Source: CAZDXB01 sp964509335
GTDB lineage: Bacteria > Bacteroidota > Ignavibacteria > Kapaibacteriales > UBA2268
Direction: 5' to 3'
DNA length: 64,000 bases
NCBI GenBank assembly: GCA_964509335.1
Contig: CAZDXB010000013.1
Span: 19,935 to 83,934 of the forward strand
Shown here piece by piece: positions 35,879-43,931 of the stretch; positions within the stretch are counted from its first letter, which is position 1; the number at the start of each line of letters is the position of its first letter. The notes under the pieces were generated by a model. It made no database searches. It was not told where the DNA came from and was given only the letters and a program-made list of their open reading frames with translations. Both the position numbers and the translations under genes were made by a program.

Positions 35879-37570
35879 TTACTTTTGCAGTTTAGTTTTC
35901 GGAGCGGGTAAAATCGGCGATTTTTCTTGCGATTTGGGTTTCTTTTGGACTTCGATTTTCGAGACTAATATAGTCGGAGAAACCGAAGAAACCGGAACGC
36001 CGCCCGATTCGGCGCCGCAGATGCCGTTGAATATTCCAATATCGTCGCCTGCGGCTACGATGTTAGAAAAAGTTGTCAGCGGAGTGCCGATTAAATCGAC
36101 GCCTCTTAGCATTTCGTCGGGCCTACCGTCTGCGTAAACTTTATAGACAAGAAGCGGGGTTACGTTAAAGGAGTTGGGAATAGCTCTGCCAGTAAAAGTA
36201 AATCCGCCTTGAACGACGTCGAAGAAAAGTCCGTATTCTTTGCCTTCTTCCTCGCATTTATCTCTGAGTTTTTCTCTTAAATCTTTGATAGAATGAGTTT
36301 CTTCGGTTTTGACTATTAAATTCGATTGTCTCGATACCGCTTTGTAGCCGGCTTCCTTTCTGCCGTGTCCGTTCGAATTATCAAAGTCTTCGATTGGGGT
36401 TCTGGACATTAGGAAATTTTTGAAAATTCCGTCTTTTACCACGGTTACTTTTTGCGCTTTAACTCCTTCGTCGTCGTATTTATAATAGCCGGATAAATCG
36501 ACGCCGTCAATATGTTTTTTTGTCGGGTCGAATATCACGTCCATAAATTTCGGCAATACTTCTTCTCCAATAGAGCCTTTGAAGGTTTGCGCGTTGTTTG
36601 GGTCTTTGAGTCTATGTCCTTCTACTCTATGACCGAAGATTTCGTGGAAAAAGACTCCCGAAGCTTCGCCGGATAATAAAGCTGGACCGGAGTATGTCTC
36701 TTCCATTTTCGGAGCGTTTCGCAAGCTATCTAATATGTTTATAAGACGTTTAGCCGTTTTTTTGAGAGAATGCACGTCGGGAAGGTCTTTTGGGTCGAAA
36801 GTAAAATAACTTTTGTAAAGAGGCAAATTCATCCCGTCGTCGGCTTTCGTTCTAATTGATAGATAAATTCGAGCGAAAGAGTTCGACATCTTTATTTTAG
36901 AGCCTTCGGTATTTACGAAATACTTCGTTTTTGTGTCGCAGGTAAACGTGGTCATGCCGGAGTATATCCAGTCGTATTCGGAGAAAATCTTGGAGACCTC
37001 GTTTAGTTTATCCCTCCAAGCTTTCTCTTGAATGGTGAATTTGATTTCCTCGCCGAGATATTCGCTCGGTTCTTCTTTGGAAAAGTCCGCCGAGGTGTCT
37101 TCTTCCGCCGCTTTGACAGCGGTATTGGCTAAAGCTTTGCCGTATCGTTCAATAGCGTTTTTGTATTCTTTTTCGGTTTCGCGCCAGATTATTTCTCTGA
37201 GCGCTTCTTCTTTATCTTCCAAAGGCAAATATATAGGTCCGGATCCCATAGAGAAAAAGCCGAAAGACTTGCCGCGAATGATATGACTGTTGTCGAAGTT
37301 GTAATCTCCGACTCTCAAATCGACGTCGAGCGTTCTATTTCTGTCTTTGGAATCTTTAATGATTTCTCCGAAAGAAGAAACGATTCTCGTTTCGGTCTTG
37401 TCGATTATTTCGTAAGCGATAAAATAAGGCGGAACTTCGCGATCTTTTAGTTCATCCATAAATCTGTTCATCTCTTTTTCCGCGGCGCCTAAAACTGGAG
37501 AGCTTTGCGCTTTTGCGTTAAAAGAGATTACTAAGCTCGCGACTATTAGAGCTAAAAGTGTTTTTTTCAT
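35879..37570 (-). CDS. Exported TldD-like metalloprotease
   Basis: A 563-residue protein with signal peptide ('LLALIVASLVISFNAKA'). The TldD/PmbA zinc motif is intact: 'GVFFHEIFGHRVEGHRL', with His309-Glu310...His314. A late Cys in 'NGICGAESGG' is a candidate third ligand by analogy with TldD. Family signatures such as 'YDDEGVKAQKVTVVKDGIFKNFLMSRTP' are present. Known TldD/TldE act in the cytoplasm on unfolded peptides and modified-peptide precursors; this pair is predicted to be exported. It is first of the three-gene set with the PH-domain protein and the TldE-like partner. Confidence 0.85.
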   Translation of the reverse strand: MKKTLLALIVASLVISFNAKAQSSPVLGAAEKEMNRFMDELKDREVPPYFIAYEIIDKTETRIVSSFGEIIKDSKDRNRTLDVDLRVGDYNFDNSHIIRGKSFGFFSMGSGPIYLPLEDKEEALREIIWRETEKEYKNAIERYGKALANTAVKAAEEDTSADFSKEEPSEYLGEEIKFTIQEKAWRDKLNEVSKIFSEYDWIYSGMTTFTCDTKTKYFVNTEGSKIKMSNSFARIYLSIRTKADDGMNLPLYKSYFTFDPKDLPDVHSLKKTAKRLINILDSLRNAPKMEETYSGPALLSGEASGVFFHEIFGHRVEGHRLKDPNNAQTFKGSIGEEVLPKFMDVIFDPTKKHIDGVDLSGYYKYDDEGVKAQKVTVVKDGIFKNFLMSRTPIEDFDNSNGHGRKEAGYKAVSRQSNLIVKTEETHSIKDLREKLRDKCEEEGKEYGLFFDVVQGGFTFTGRAIPNSFNVTPLLVYKVYADGRPDEMLRGVDLIGTPLTTFSNIVAAGDDIGIFNGICGAESGGVPVSSVSPTILVSKIEVQKKPKSQEKSPILPAPKTKLQK

Positions 37571-37600
37571 TTTTTTCCTTTAAAAAAAGTTGACGATAAT

Positions 37601-38005
37601 CTATTTAGTTTTTTGACATACTTCCATTAACACCCCGTTTGTGGATTTCGGGTGTAAAAAAGCTATTAACATTTCGTGAGCTCCTTTTTGCGGAGCGTCG
37701 TTGATTAAGTTTATCCCTTCGTCGGAGAGTCTTTTTAGTTCCTTTTCGGCGTCGTCCGATTCGAAGGCAACGTGATGAATTCCTTCGCCTTTTTTCGCTA
37801 AGAACTTAGCGATTGGCGAGCCTTCGTCCGTAGGCTCGGTTAATTCTATTAATACGTCGCCGACTTTGAACGACGCAACGTTTACTTTTTGCTTTTCTAC
37901 CGTTTCTTTGTGAACGTTTTCGGGTTCGAAGATTTTTTTGAAAGTTTTTAAACTTTCGTCCAAATTCTTCACGGCAATTCCTATATGATTTATCGATTTT
38001 AACAT
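37601..38005 (-). CDS. mce: Methylmalonyl-CoA epimerase
   Basis: A vicinal-oxygen-chelate enzyme of 134 residues that interconverts (R)- and (S)-methylmalonyl-CoA in propionate metabolism. 'INHIGIAVKNLDESLKTF' has the first metal His. 'GEGIHHVAFES' has the second. 'GVLMEVCQ' near the C-terminus supplies the Glu ligand. The length is standard. Methylmalonyl-CoA mutase is not in the window. It lies 19 bases after the GlmU-like gene. Confidence 0.92.
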   Translation of the reverse strand: MLKSINHIGIAVKNLDESLKTFKKIFEPENVHKETVEKQKVNVASFKVGDVLIELTEPTDEGSPIAKFLAKKGEGIHHVAFESDDAEKELKRLSDEGINLINDAPQKGAHEMLIAFLHPKSTNGVLMEVCQKTK

Positions 38006-38024
38006 CTGCGCCCCTTATGTTTGT

Positions 38025-38780
38025 TTACGATAAGCTTTTAAGATAAGTTTCCGCTTTTTTCAAGTCTTCGGGAGAGTTAACTCCTTGAAGTTCTTTAAAA
38101 TCCGCTAATGGAAAAGCGAATATCCTTTTATTCTCTTTTTTTAATATATCTATAATATCCGTAAGATAGTATTCTCCTTGAGCGTTGTCGTTCGAAACTC
38201 TTTTTAGAGTCGGGAATAGTAGATTGGACTTTACGAGGAAAACGCCGCTGTTGATTTCGTCGATTTTCTTTTCTTCGTCGTCCGCGTCTTTTTCTTCCGT
38301 TATTTTGACAAAGTCGCCGTTGTCGTTTCTGACAATCCTACCGTAGCCCGAAGGGTTGGAAGCTATTGTCGATAAAACGGAAACGTCGGAGTTGTTTTTG
38401 TAATGCTTGCTAATGAATTCGCTTAGCGTTTCGTATCTCAAGTTCGGGACGTCTCCGCATAAGATAAGGACGTTTGCTTCGTCGAGCGGAATCATCTTTT
38501 CTGCTTGAGCGACTGCGTGTCCTGTGCCGAGCTGTTCGTTTTGTTCGACAAATACGTAGTCCGCGTCGGGCGAACTGAGATATTCTATTACGTCGTCTTT
38601 TTGGTAACCGACGACTATAACGATTTTTTGGGGATTCAACTTTTTGGCGTCTTCCAGAACTCTTTCTATCAGCGTTTTGCCTTTAAGTTCGGTCATAACT
38701 TTAGCTTTGCCGGGTTGTTTCATCCTTTTGCCTTTGCCGGCGGCTAATATAACTACGTATAGATTTTCTGAGTTTTCCAT
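38025..38780 (-). CDS. GlmU-type nucleotidyltransferase domain (uridylyltransferase only)
   Basis: A 251-residue sugar-phosphate nucleotidyltransferase matching only the N-terminal half of GlmU: 'VILAAGKGKRMKQPGKAKVM' at the nucleotide site, 'EQNEQLGTGHAVAQAEKMI' and 'LILCGDVPNLRYETL' are GlmU-like. The left-handed beta-helix acetyltransferase half is absent, so GlcN-1-P acetylation must be done by another protein. The likely product is UDP-GlcNAc for peptidoglycan and lipid A. It lies 7 bases after panD and 19 before mce. Confidence 0.85.
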   Translation of the reverse strand: MENSENLYVVILAAGKGKRMKQPGKAKVMTELKGKTLIERVLEDAKKLNPQKIVIVVGYQKDDVIEYLSSPDADYVFVEQNEQLGTGHAVAQAEKMIPLDEANVLILCGDVPNLRYETLSEFISKHYKNNSDVSVLSTIASNPSGYGRIVRNDNGDFVKITEEKDADDEEKKIDEINSGVFLVKSNLLFPTLKRVSNDNAQGEYYLTDIIDILKKENKRIFAFPLADFKELQGVNSPEDLKKAETYLKSLS

Positions 38781-38787
38781 ATTGCAA

Positions 38788-39159
38788 TTACGCTATTTCC
38801 GCTTCGATTTTGTCCTTTAATTCGTTTTGGTCGTTGAAAATGAATATTTCCGATTTGAAGTTGTTCAGTTCGGCTTCGTCTAAATTGGCGAAAGTCATCA
38901 CTATTACTTGGTCGTTGATAGTTCCCTTTCGAGCGGCGGCGCCGTTAAGTCCGAAAGTTTTGGAGCCGCGGTCGCCGGGGATGGCGTAAGTTTCGAATCT
39001 TTCGCCGTTGTTTATGTTAACTACCAAGACTTTTTCGTACGGGACTATATCAGCTAAGTCCATTATATCTTGGTCAATTGTAAGGCTTCCGTCGTAGTAT
39101 AAGTTAGACTCGGTTATTCGAGCTTTATGTAATTTTGATTTTAACATTATTCTTTGCAT
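38788..39159 (-). CDS. panD: Aspartate 1-decarboxylase
   Basis: A pyruvoyl enzyme of 123 residues that makes beta-alanine for pantothenate and CoA. 'MLKSKLHKARITESNLYYDG' with the self-cleavage site Gly-Ser in 'YYDGSLTID' is diagnostic, as are 'VNINNGERFETYAI' and 'GLNGAAARKG'. The ATG at 39159 ('MQRIML') matches the family start; the longer frame adds 22 non-conserved residues. It heads the nine-gene minus-strand run and has a candidate promoter 37 bases upstream. Confidence 0.95.
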   Translation of the reverse strand: MQRIMLKSKLHKARITESNLYYDGSLTIDQDIMDLADIVPYEKVLVVNINNGERFETYAIPGDRGSKTFGLNGAAARKGTINDQVIVMTFANLDEAELNNFKSEIFIFNDQNELKDKIEAEIA

Positions 39160-39195
39160 ATTATCACCGTATTGATATTTTATATTATGAAACCT

Positions 39196-39226
39196 GAAAG
39201 TTAGTAAATTTAAATATCTAATCAAA
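39196..39226 (-). promoter_or_regulatory. Candidate promoter of the panD operon
   Basis: Minus strand: TTTG (39223-39226), a 19-base spacer, then TAACTTTC (39196-39203), one base from TAnnTTTG. The spacing is the standard one for Bacteroidota. It is oriented toward panD and the eight genes behind it. Confidence 0.55.
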
Positions 39227-39249
39227 TTTTATAATAAAAAAAAGCTGTT

Positions 39250-39279
39250 TTTGTCGTTATTAGGTAAACGATAATTTTG
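39250..39279 (+). promoter_or_regulatory. Candidate promoter of ftcD
   Basis: TTTG (39250-39253), an 18-base spacer, then TAATTTTG (39272-39279), a full match to the Bacteroidota -7 form. It lies 50 bases before the ftcD ATG and is back-to-back with the panD promoter. Confidence 0.6.
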
Positions 39280-39329
39280 CAAAAAGATTTTTAACAAAAT
39301 TAAGTATAATAAACAATAGAGAAAGATTT

Positions 39330-40970
39330 ATGAGTAAGATTGTTGAATGCGTGCCAAATTTTTCGGAAGGAAGAGACAAGGAAACTATCGAGGCGATATC
39401 CGACGCTATTAGAAGCGCCGACGGGTGCAATCTTTTAGACGTTGACCCGGGTTACGGAACCAACAGAACGGTTTATACTTTTGTAGGCGACCCGGATTCT
39501 GTCCTCGAGGGAGCTTTGAACGCCGCGAGAAAAGCCAGCGAGTTAATCGATATGCGAGAGCACGAAGGCGAACACCCGAGGATGGGCGCTATGGACGTTT
39601 GTCCTTTCGTTCCCGTCGCCGGCGTAACAATGGAAGATTGCGTAGAGATTTCAAAAAAGTTCGCCGAGAAGGCGTCGGAGGAGTTAGGCATTCCGCTCTA
39701 CTTATACGAGGAAGCGGCGACGGAAGATTATCGAAAGAAATTGCCGCAAATACGAGAAGGGGAATACGAAGGCTTCGCCGAGAAAATCAAGAAGCCAGAA
39801 TGGAAGCCCGATTACGGTCCCGACGAATTCGTTCCCGAATGGGGAGCGACAGCTACGGGCGCGAGATTCTTCCTAATAGCTTATAACGTTAACGTTTACG
39901 GCACGAAAAATCAAGCTCATCGAATCGCTTTGAACTTAAGAGAAGCCGGAAGAGGACCTGACAAACCCGGCAAGTTTAAGGAAGTGAAAGGGATGGGCTG
40001 GTTCGTCGAAGATTATAATATGGCTCAGATAACGGCGAATCTTACGAATTATAAAGTTACTCCGCCGCATATTTTCTACGAGGAAGCGAAAAAAGACGCT
40101 AAAGAATTGAACATAGGTATAGGCGGTTCGGAGATTGTCGGTTTGATACCGCTCGAGGCTATGCTGATGGCGGCGGAATATTACATAGAGAAAGAGAATT
40201 TGTTCATTTTGGACGAGTCGCAAAAGATTCAATTAGTTATAGATAGATTGGGATTGAATTCTGTAGCTCCGTTTAAGCCCGAAGAGAAGATTATCGAGTA
40301 TATGATAAAAGATGACGAAGCTGAGAAAGAGCCTTTGGCGAGTCTTTCGACTAGAAAATTCGTCGAGAGCGTTTCGGCGAGGACTTCGGCGCCGGGAGGC
40401 GGTTCCGCGGCGGCTTTAATAGCTTCGGTAGGCGTCGCTTTGGGTTGTATGGTCTCTAGATTGACGCAAGGATTCAGGAAGTTCGAAGATAGAGAGATGG
40501 AGGTGAGGGAAATCATACCCCCGCTTCATAATTTGACGAGAGAATTGATTTCAATGATAGACGCGGACACTAACGCTTTCAACGATTTTATGGACGCTTT
40601 GCGGCTACCGAAAGATACCGACGAAGAGAAAGAATATCGGCAAAAGAAGATGCAGGAGGGCTTGAAGAAAGCGATAGAGGTTCCGTTAACGACTATGCGA
40701 TTAGGCGATAAGGCTTGGGATTCGATGATTGGAGCCGCTAAGCTCGGGAATATAGCTTCGAAATCCGACGTCGAGGTAGGAGCGAGGGCGCTCGAAACCG
40801 GCATTTGGGGAGCGTATAAGAACGTGTTAATCAATCTGCCGGGAATAAAAGACGATAGCTTCAAAAAGGAGAAGCTGGAAGAAGCGGAAGCTATAGTGGA
40901 TAAGGCGAAGCAAAAAGTCGATGAGATTTTGATGATTTTGGAAGGTAGGGAGAAGGCTAAGGATAAGTAG
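39330..40970 (+). CDS. ftcD: Glutamate formiminotransferase / formimino-THF cyclodeaminase fusion
   Basis: A 546-residue bifunctional enzyme of histidine degradation and folate metabolism. Residues 1-~300 are the formiminotransferase: 'VECVPNFSEGRDKETIEAI', 'LLDVDPGYGTNRTVYTFVG', 'EHEGEHPRMGAMDVCPFVP'. Residues ~335-530 are the helical cyclodeaminase: 'SARTSAPGGGSAAALIAS' and 'EVPLTTMRLGDKAWD'. The two halves are joined as in mammals and many Bacteroidota. No other hut genes are in view. It stands alone and is followed by palindromic repeats. Confidence 0.95.
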   Translation: MSKIVECVPNFSEGRDKETIEAISDAIRSADGCNLLDVDPGYGTNRTVYTFVGDPDSVLEGALNAARKASELIDMREHEGEHPRMGAMDVCPFVPVAGVTMEDCVEISKKFAEKASEELGIPLYLYEEAATEDYRKKLPQIREGEYEGFAEKIKKPEWKPDYGPDEFVPEWGATATGARFFLIAYNVNVYGTKNQAHRIALNLREAGRGPDKPGKFKEVKGMGWFVEDYNMAQITANLTNYKVTPPHIFYEEAKKDAKELNIGIGGSEIVGLIPLEAMLMAAEYYIEKENLFILDESQKIQLVIDRLGLNSVAPFKPEEKIIEYMIKDDEAEKEPLASLSTRKFVESVSARTSAPGGGSAAALIASVGVALGCMVSRLTQGFRKFEDREMEVREIIPPLHNLTRELISMIDADTNAFNDFMDALRLPKDTDEEKEYRQKKMQEGLKKAIEVPLTTMRLGDKAWDSMIGAAKLGNIASKSDVEVGARALETGIWGAYKNVLINLPGIKDDSFKKEKLEEAEAIVDKAKQKVDEILMILEGREKAKDK

Positions 40971-40981
40971 GTTTGTTTCCT

Positions 40982-41011
40982 CTCGTTCCGAAATTGGGAT
41001 TTCGGAATGAG
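40982..41011. repeat. Intergenic palindrome 1 (GGAATGAG family)
   Basis: Arms ctcgttccgaaat (40982-40994) and atttcggaatgag (40999-41011) with a 4-base loop and one G-T wobble. It lies 12 bases after ftcD. The sequence GGAATGAG at the arm end recurs at 45001 and three times near 59.3 kb. Confidence 0.75.
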
Positions 41012-41026
41012 TATAGATACGTTTGT

Positions 41027-41057
41027 TCTAATTCCCAAATTCCAATTTGGGATTAGA
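41027..41057. repeat. Intergenic palindrome 2
   Basis: Arms tctaattcccaaatt (41027-41041) and aatttgggattaga (41044-41057), with one single-base bulge. The ttcccaaatt/aatttgggaa core is the same as in the repeats at 59289-59380. Confidence 0.7.
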
Positions 41058-41123
41058 AAAGTGCAGACTGCGGCATTTTTTTAATTAGTATCTATTTTTA
41101 CCTCTCATTGAGTATAGACTCGT

Positions 41124-41185
41124 TCCGTCCGAAATCGGAGTTTCGGACGGAGGTTTGGGTGATTATTTGTAGTTTCGGACGGAGG
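41124..41185. repeat. Intergenic palindrome 3 and a half copy
   Basis: Arms tccgtccgaaa (41124-41134) and tttcggacgga (41141-41151), then a lone right arm tttcggacggagg at 41173-41185. 'gagtata' follows or precedes the units at 41009, 41110 and 41194. The patch looks like a decayed array of one repeat family. Confidence 0.7.
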
Positions 41186-41203
41186 CGCTGGATGAGTATA
41201 TAT

Positions 41204-41578
41204 CTATATATAAATTCCGTTTCGTCTTATCAGTTTTGCGTTATCTAGGCGAGGTTCGGCAATAGAGGGGACGATAAAATGCTTTTCGATTTTGCCGTTA
41301 ACTTCGTAGTATTTGTATCCGACTATTCCTTTTTTCAGGAGTTTAGCGAGTATATCGAGGAATTGTTCTAACTCTTTTTCGCTAAGGTTACCTGTGTATA
41401 GGGAACGGGTGGAGCCTAAGTCGAGGAATCTGTCGATTTTGCGCCAGACGTTCGGGGAGAATCCTTCGGCGTCTTTTGGGTAGCTTTCTTGAATATAGTC
41501 GCGCATAGCGAACTTTAATTCGCCTACTCGCGAAGTAAAAGAAGGATTGTTTTTTACGGCGCCGATTACGTCGAGCAT
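41204..41578 (-). CDS. Hypothetical protein (124 aa)
   Basis: No family recognised. The protein is soluble and mostly helical, with 'ELKFAMRDYIQESYPKDAEG' and 'LSEKELEQFLDILAKLLKKG', then a short beta-like end 'GYKYYEVNGKIEKHFIVP'. The ATG at 41578 is preferred to a TTG at 41611. It lies 62 bases after lpxA, on the same strand, as a possible last gene of the lipid A/OMP cluster. It abuts the palindromic repeats. Coding is supported by length and composition only. Confidence 0.55.
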   Translation of the reverse strand: MLDVIGAVKNNPSFTSRVGELKFAMRDYIQESYPKDAEGFSPNVWRKIDRFLDLGSTRSLYTGNLSEKELEQFLDILAKLLKKGIVGYKYYEVNGKIEKHFIVPSIAEPRLDNAKLIRRNGIYI

Positions 41579-41640
41579 AATAATAAAATGTCGAGTTAGA
41601 CAAACTTTCAATTTTATTATCGGCGCGTTTGCCTTAAGGT

Positions 41641-42414
41641 TTAACTTCTGTAGATTCCTCTATCGGAATTTTTTATGAAATCTATGCAGTTTTCTATTTC
41701 CTTTGTGGGTTTGCGTTCTTCGAGATATTTCTTTACGCCGTCTTTGGTGTTTAAGCCGGAATTGAGTAAGATTCTATAGAAGTTGTTTAATTCGTTAATT
41801 TGCTCGGTGGTAAATTCTCTTCTTTTCAGCCCGATTTTATTAACTCCTGCGACTTTTACGGGGTTATTGCCCATTAGCGTATAAGGCGGAACGTCTTTGA
41901 CGATTTTAGCGTCGGCTCCAATGAAAGCGTGCCGTCCGATTTTGCAGAACTGGTGCAATTTTACGTATCCGCCTGTTACGACCCAGTCTTCTATTGTAAC
42001 GTGTCCGCCCAAGTGAGTCAAATTTGAAAGGACGACGTTGTCGCCAACCTTGCAGTCGTGCGCGACGTGAACGTACGCCATTAGCAAGCAGTCGCTGCCG
42101 ACTTCGGCTTTGCCGCTTTCCTTTGTGCCGCGATTGACGGAGGCGTATTCTCTTATTACTGTTCTATCGCCGATTATAGCTAATGTTTTTTCGCCGCCGA
42201 ATTTTAAATCTTGCGGTTCGGTGGCTATAACTGCGCAGGGATGTATTCTAACGTCTTTTCCAATTCGCGCTCCGTCGGCTATTACGACGTGGGAGCGTAT
42301 TTCGGTATTGTCGCCGATTTCTACGTCGTCTTCTATTATGCTATAATGTCCAATCTTAACGTTTTTTCCGATTTTTGCCTTGTCCGATACTATTGCCGTA
42401 GGATGAAAACTCAT
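41641..42414 (-). CDS. lpxA: UDP-GlcNAc acyltransferase LpxA
   Basis: First enzyme of lipid A synthesis, 257 residues. It has left-handed beta-helix hexapeptides ('IGKNVKIGHYSIIEDDVEIG') and the catalytic His in 'MAYVHVAHDCKVGDNV'. The C-terminal helical domain with 'GLKRREFTTEQINELNNFYR' is LpxA-specific and separates it from LpxD. It starts 2 bases after the lpxC-fabZ stop, so the two are almost certainly co-translated. Confidence 0.97.
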   Translation of the reverse strand: MSFHPTAIVSDKAKIGKNVKIGHYSIIEDDVEIGDNTEIRSHVVIADGARIGKDVRIHPCAVIATEPQDLKFGGEKTLAIIGDRTVIREYASVNRGTKESGKAEVGSDCLLMAYVHVAHDCKVGDNVVLSNLTHLGGHVTIEDWVVTGGYVKLHQFCKIGRHAFIGADAKIVKDVPPYTLMGNNPVKVAGVNKIGLKRREFTTEQINELNNFYRILLNSGLNTKDGVKKYLEERKPTKEIENCIDFIKNSDRGIYRS

Positions 42415-42416
42415 AT

Positions 42417-43826
42417 TTAACTCTCATTTTTTTTTATGGACGCCGATTGTAAGTCCGCTTCGCATACTTTTTGTCCGTCCACAGCAGCTGTTATGTGAAA
42501 GAAAAAAGCGTTGAATTTTTTGTTCACGAGTTTAGCGGTTAATACTAATTGGTCTCCCGGGACGACGGGTTTTCTGAATTTGGCGTTTTTGATGCTCATA
42601 AATAGAACTAATTTCTTTTGCCAATCTTTGTCTTCGTTTACTATCAGCAAACTTCCCGCCTGAGCCATACTTTCTATTATTAAAACTCCGGGCATAACGG
42701 GATTTTCGGGGAAATGCCCTTGGAAAAATTCTTCGTTAAAAGTTACGTTTTTGATTGCCGTTAAAGTTTTATTTTCAGTGTCGTAATCGATTACTTTATC
42801 GATAAGAAGGAAAGGGTATCTGTGCGGCATCATCCGCATTAAGCTCTTTATATCGAATATGGTTCCTTCCTTCTGGGGTTTGGATTGATACTTTGTCAGT
42901 TCTTTCTTTTTCAGGTATAGTTTTCTAATTTTTTTGGCGAATTCAATGTTGCTGGCGTGTCCCGGCCTCGCCGCTAGTATTTGCGCTTTGATTGGAACGC
43001 CTATTAAAGCTAAATCGCCCATCATATCCAAAAGTTTGTGTCGAGCCGGTTCGTTTTTGTATCTTAAGTCTTTATTATCCAGATATCCGTTGTCGCCTAC
43101 TATTGGAGTGTGTCCTGTTTTGAACTTTTCGCCCAATTCTTTTAGCTCTTTTTTGTTTATGTATTTATCTATAATTACCAGAGCGTTGTCTAAACTTCCG
43201 CCTTTGATAAGTCCGACTTTCTCGAGAGTTTCTAATTCAGTTAGAAAGCAGAAAGTTCTCGACGGGGCGAATTCTTTTACGAATTCATTTTCCAAGTCGA
43301 ACAACCCGGTATGTTGGCTGCCGAGAGCGGGATTGTGATAGTCCACCATAACGGTTATTCTGTAATCGTCTGTAGGAAGAGCGACTATATCGACTTCCTT
43401 TTCGTCGTTCTTGTAGTGAATCGTTTCTTCTACCTCGAAGAATTCTCTATCGGCGTTTTGCTCTTCGAACCCCGCTTCGAGCAGAACGTCAACGTAGGGT
43501 TTAGAACTACCGTCTCCGACTGGAGGTTCTATTCCGGAAAGTTCAATTCTGCAATTATCTATTTGTAATCCCGCGAGGGCGGCTAAGACGTGTTCTACAG
43601 TGTGAACTTTTACTCCGCCTTCGCCTAGGGTCGTGCCGCGAGATAAATCCACCACTTTATCCACAATCGCCGGTATTTCCGGTTTTTTCTTTAAATCCGT
43701 TCTGACGAAGCGGAGACCGTAGTTTTCGGGCGCCGGACAGAAAGTTATAATCGAAGGTTTGCCGGTATGCAATCCGATTCCTTCGTAAGAAACGCTATTT
43801 TTAATCGTTTGTTGTTTTGCTCTCAT
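42417..43826 (-). CDS. lpxC: LpxC-FabZ fusion (lipid A deacetylase + hydroxyacyl-ACP dehydratase)
   Basis: A 469-residue bifunctional protein. Residues 1-~310 are the zinc deacetylase LpxC: 'SYEGIGLHTGKPS', 'VHTVEHVLAALAGL' with metal His residues, and 'ARHKLLDMMGDLALIG' with another. Residues ~325-465 are FabZ: 'MMPHRYPFLLIDKVI' with catalytic His, and 'GHFPENPVMPGVLIIESMAQ' with catalytic Glu. The fusion is characteristic of Bacteroidota and Chlorobiota relatives and ties lipid A commitment to fatty-acid elongation. Confidence 0.97.
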   Translation of the reverse strand: MRAKQQTIKNSVSYEGIGLHTGKPSIITFCPAPENYGLRFVRTDLKKKPEIPAIVDKVVDLSRGTTLGEGGVKVHTVEHVLAALAGLQIDNCRIELSGIEPPVGDGSSKPYVDVLLEAGFEEQNADREFFEVEETIHYKNDEKEVDIVALPTDDYRITVMVDYHNPALGSQHTGLFDLENEFVKEFAPSRTFCFLTELETLEKVGLIKGGSLDNALVIIDKYINKKELKELGEKFKTGHTPIVGDNGYLDNKDLRYKNEPARHKLLDMMGDLALIGVPIKAQILAARPGHASNIEFAKKIRKLYLKKKELTKYQSKPQKEGTIFDIKSLMRMMPHRYPFLLIDKVIDYDTENKTLTAIKNVTFNEEFFQGHFPENPVMPGVLIIESMAQAGSLLIVNEDKDWQKKLVLFMSIKNAKFRKPVVPGDQLVLTAKLVNKKFNAFFFHITAAVDGQKVCEADLQSASIKKNES

Positions 43827-43931
43827 TTATTAATTTGTGAATAAAAAAACAAATAATTTCTTAAAAAATCTATGCAATTTAACTTTTTTCTCAGTTTCAA
43901 AAAAATCGAAACCGAATTTCTTACGGGGCGA

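Noticed and set aside
33553..37570. Microcin- or RiPP-maturation locus suggested by TldD/TldE homology
   Set aside because: No precursor peptide, cyclodehydratase, transporter or immunity gene nearby, and both proteins carry signal peptides.
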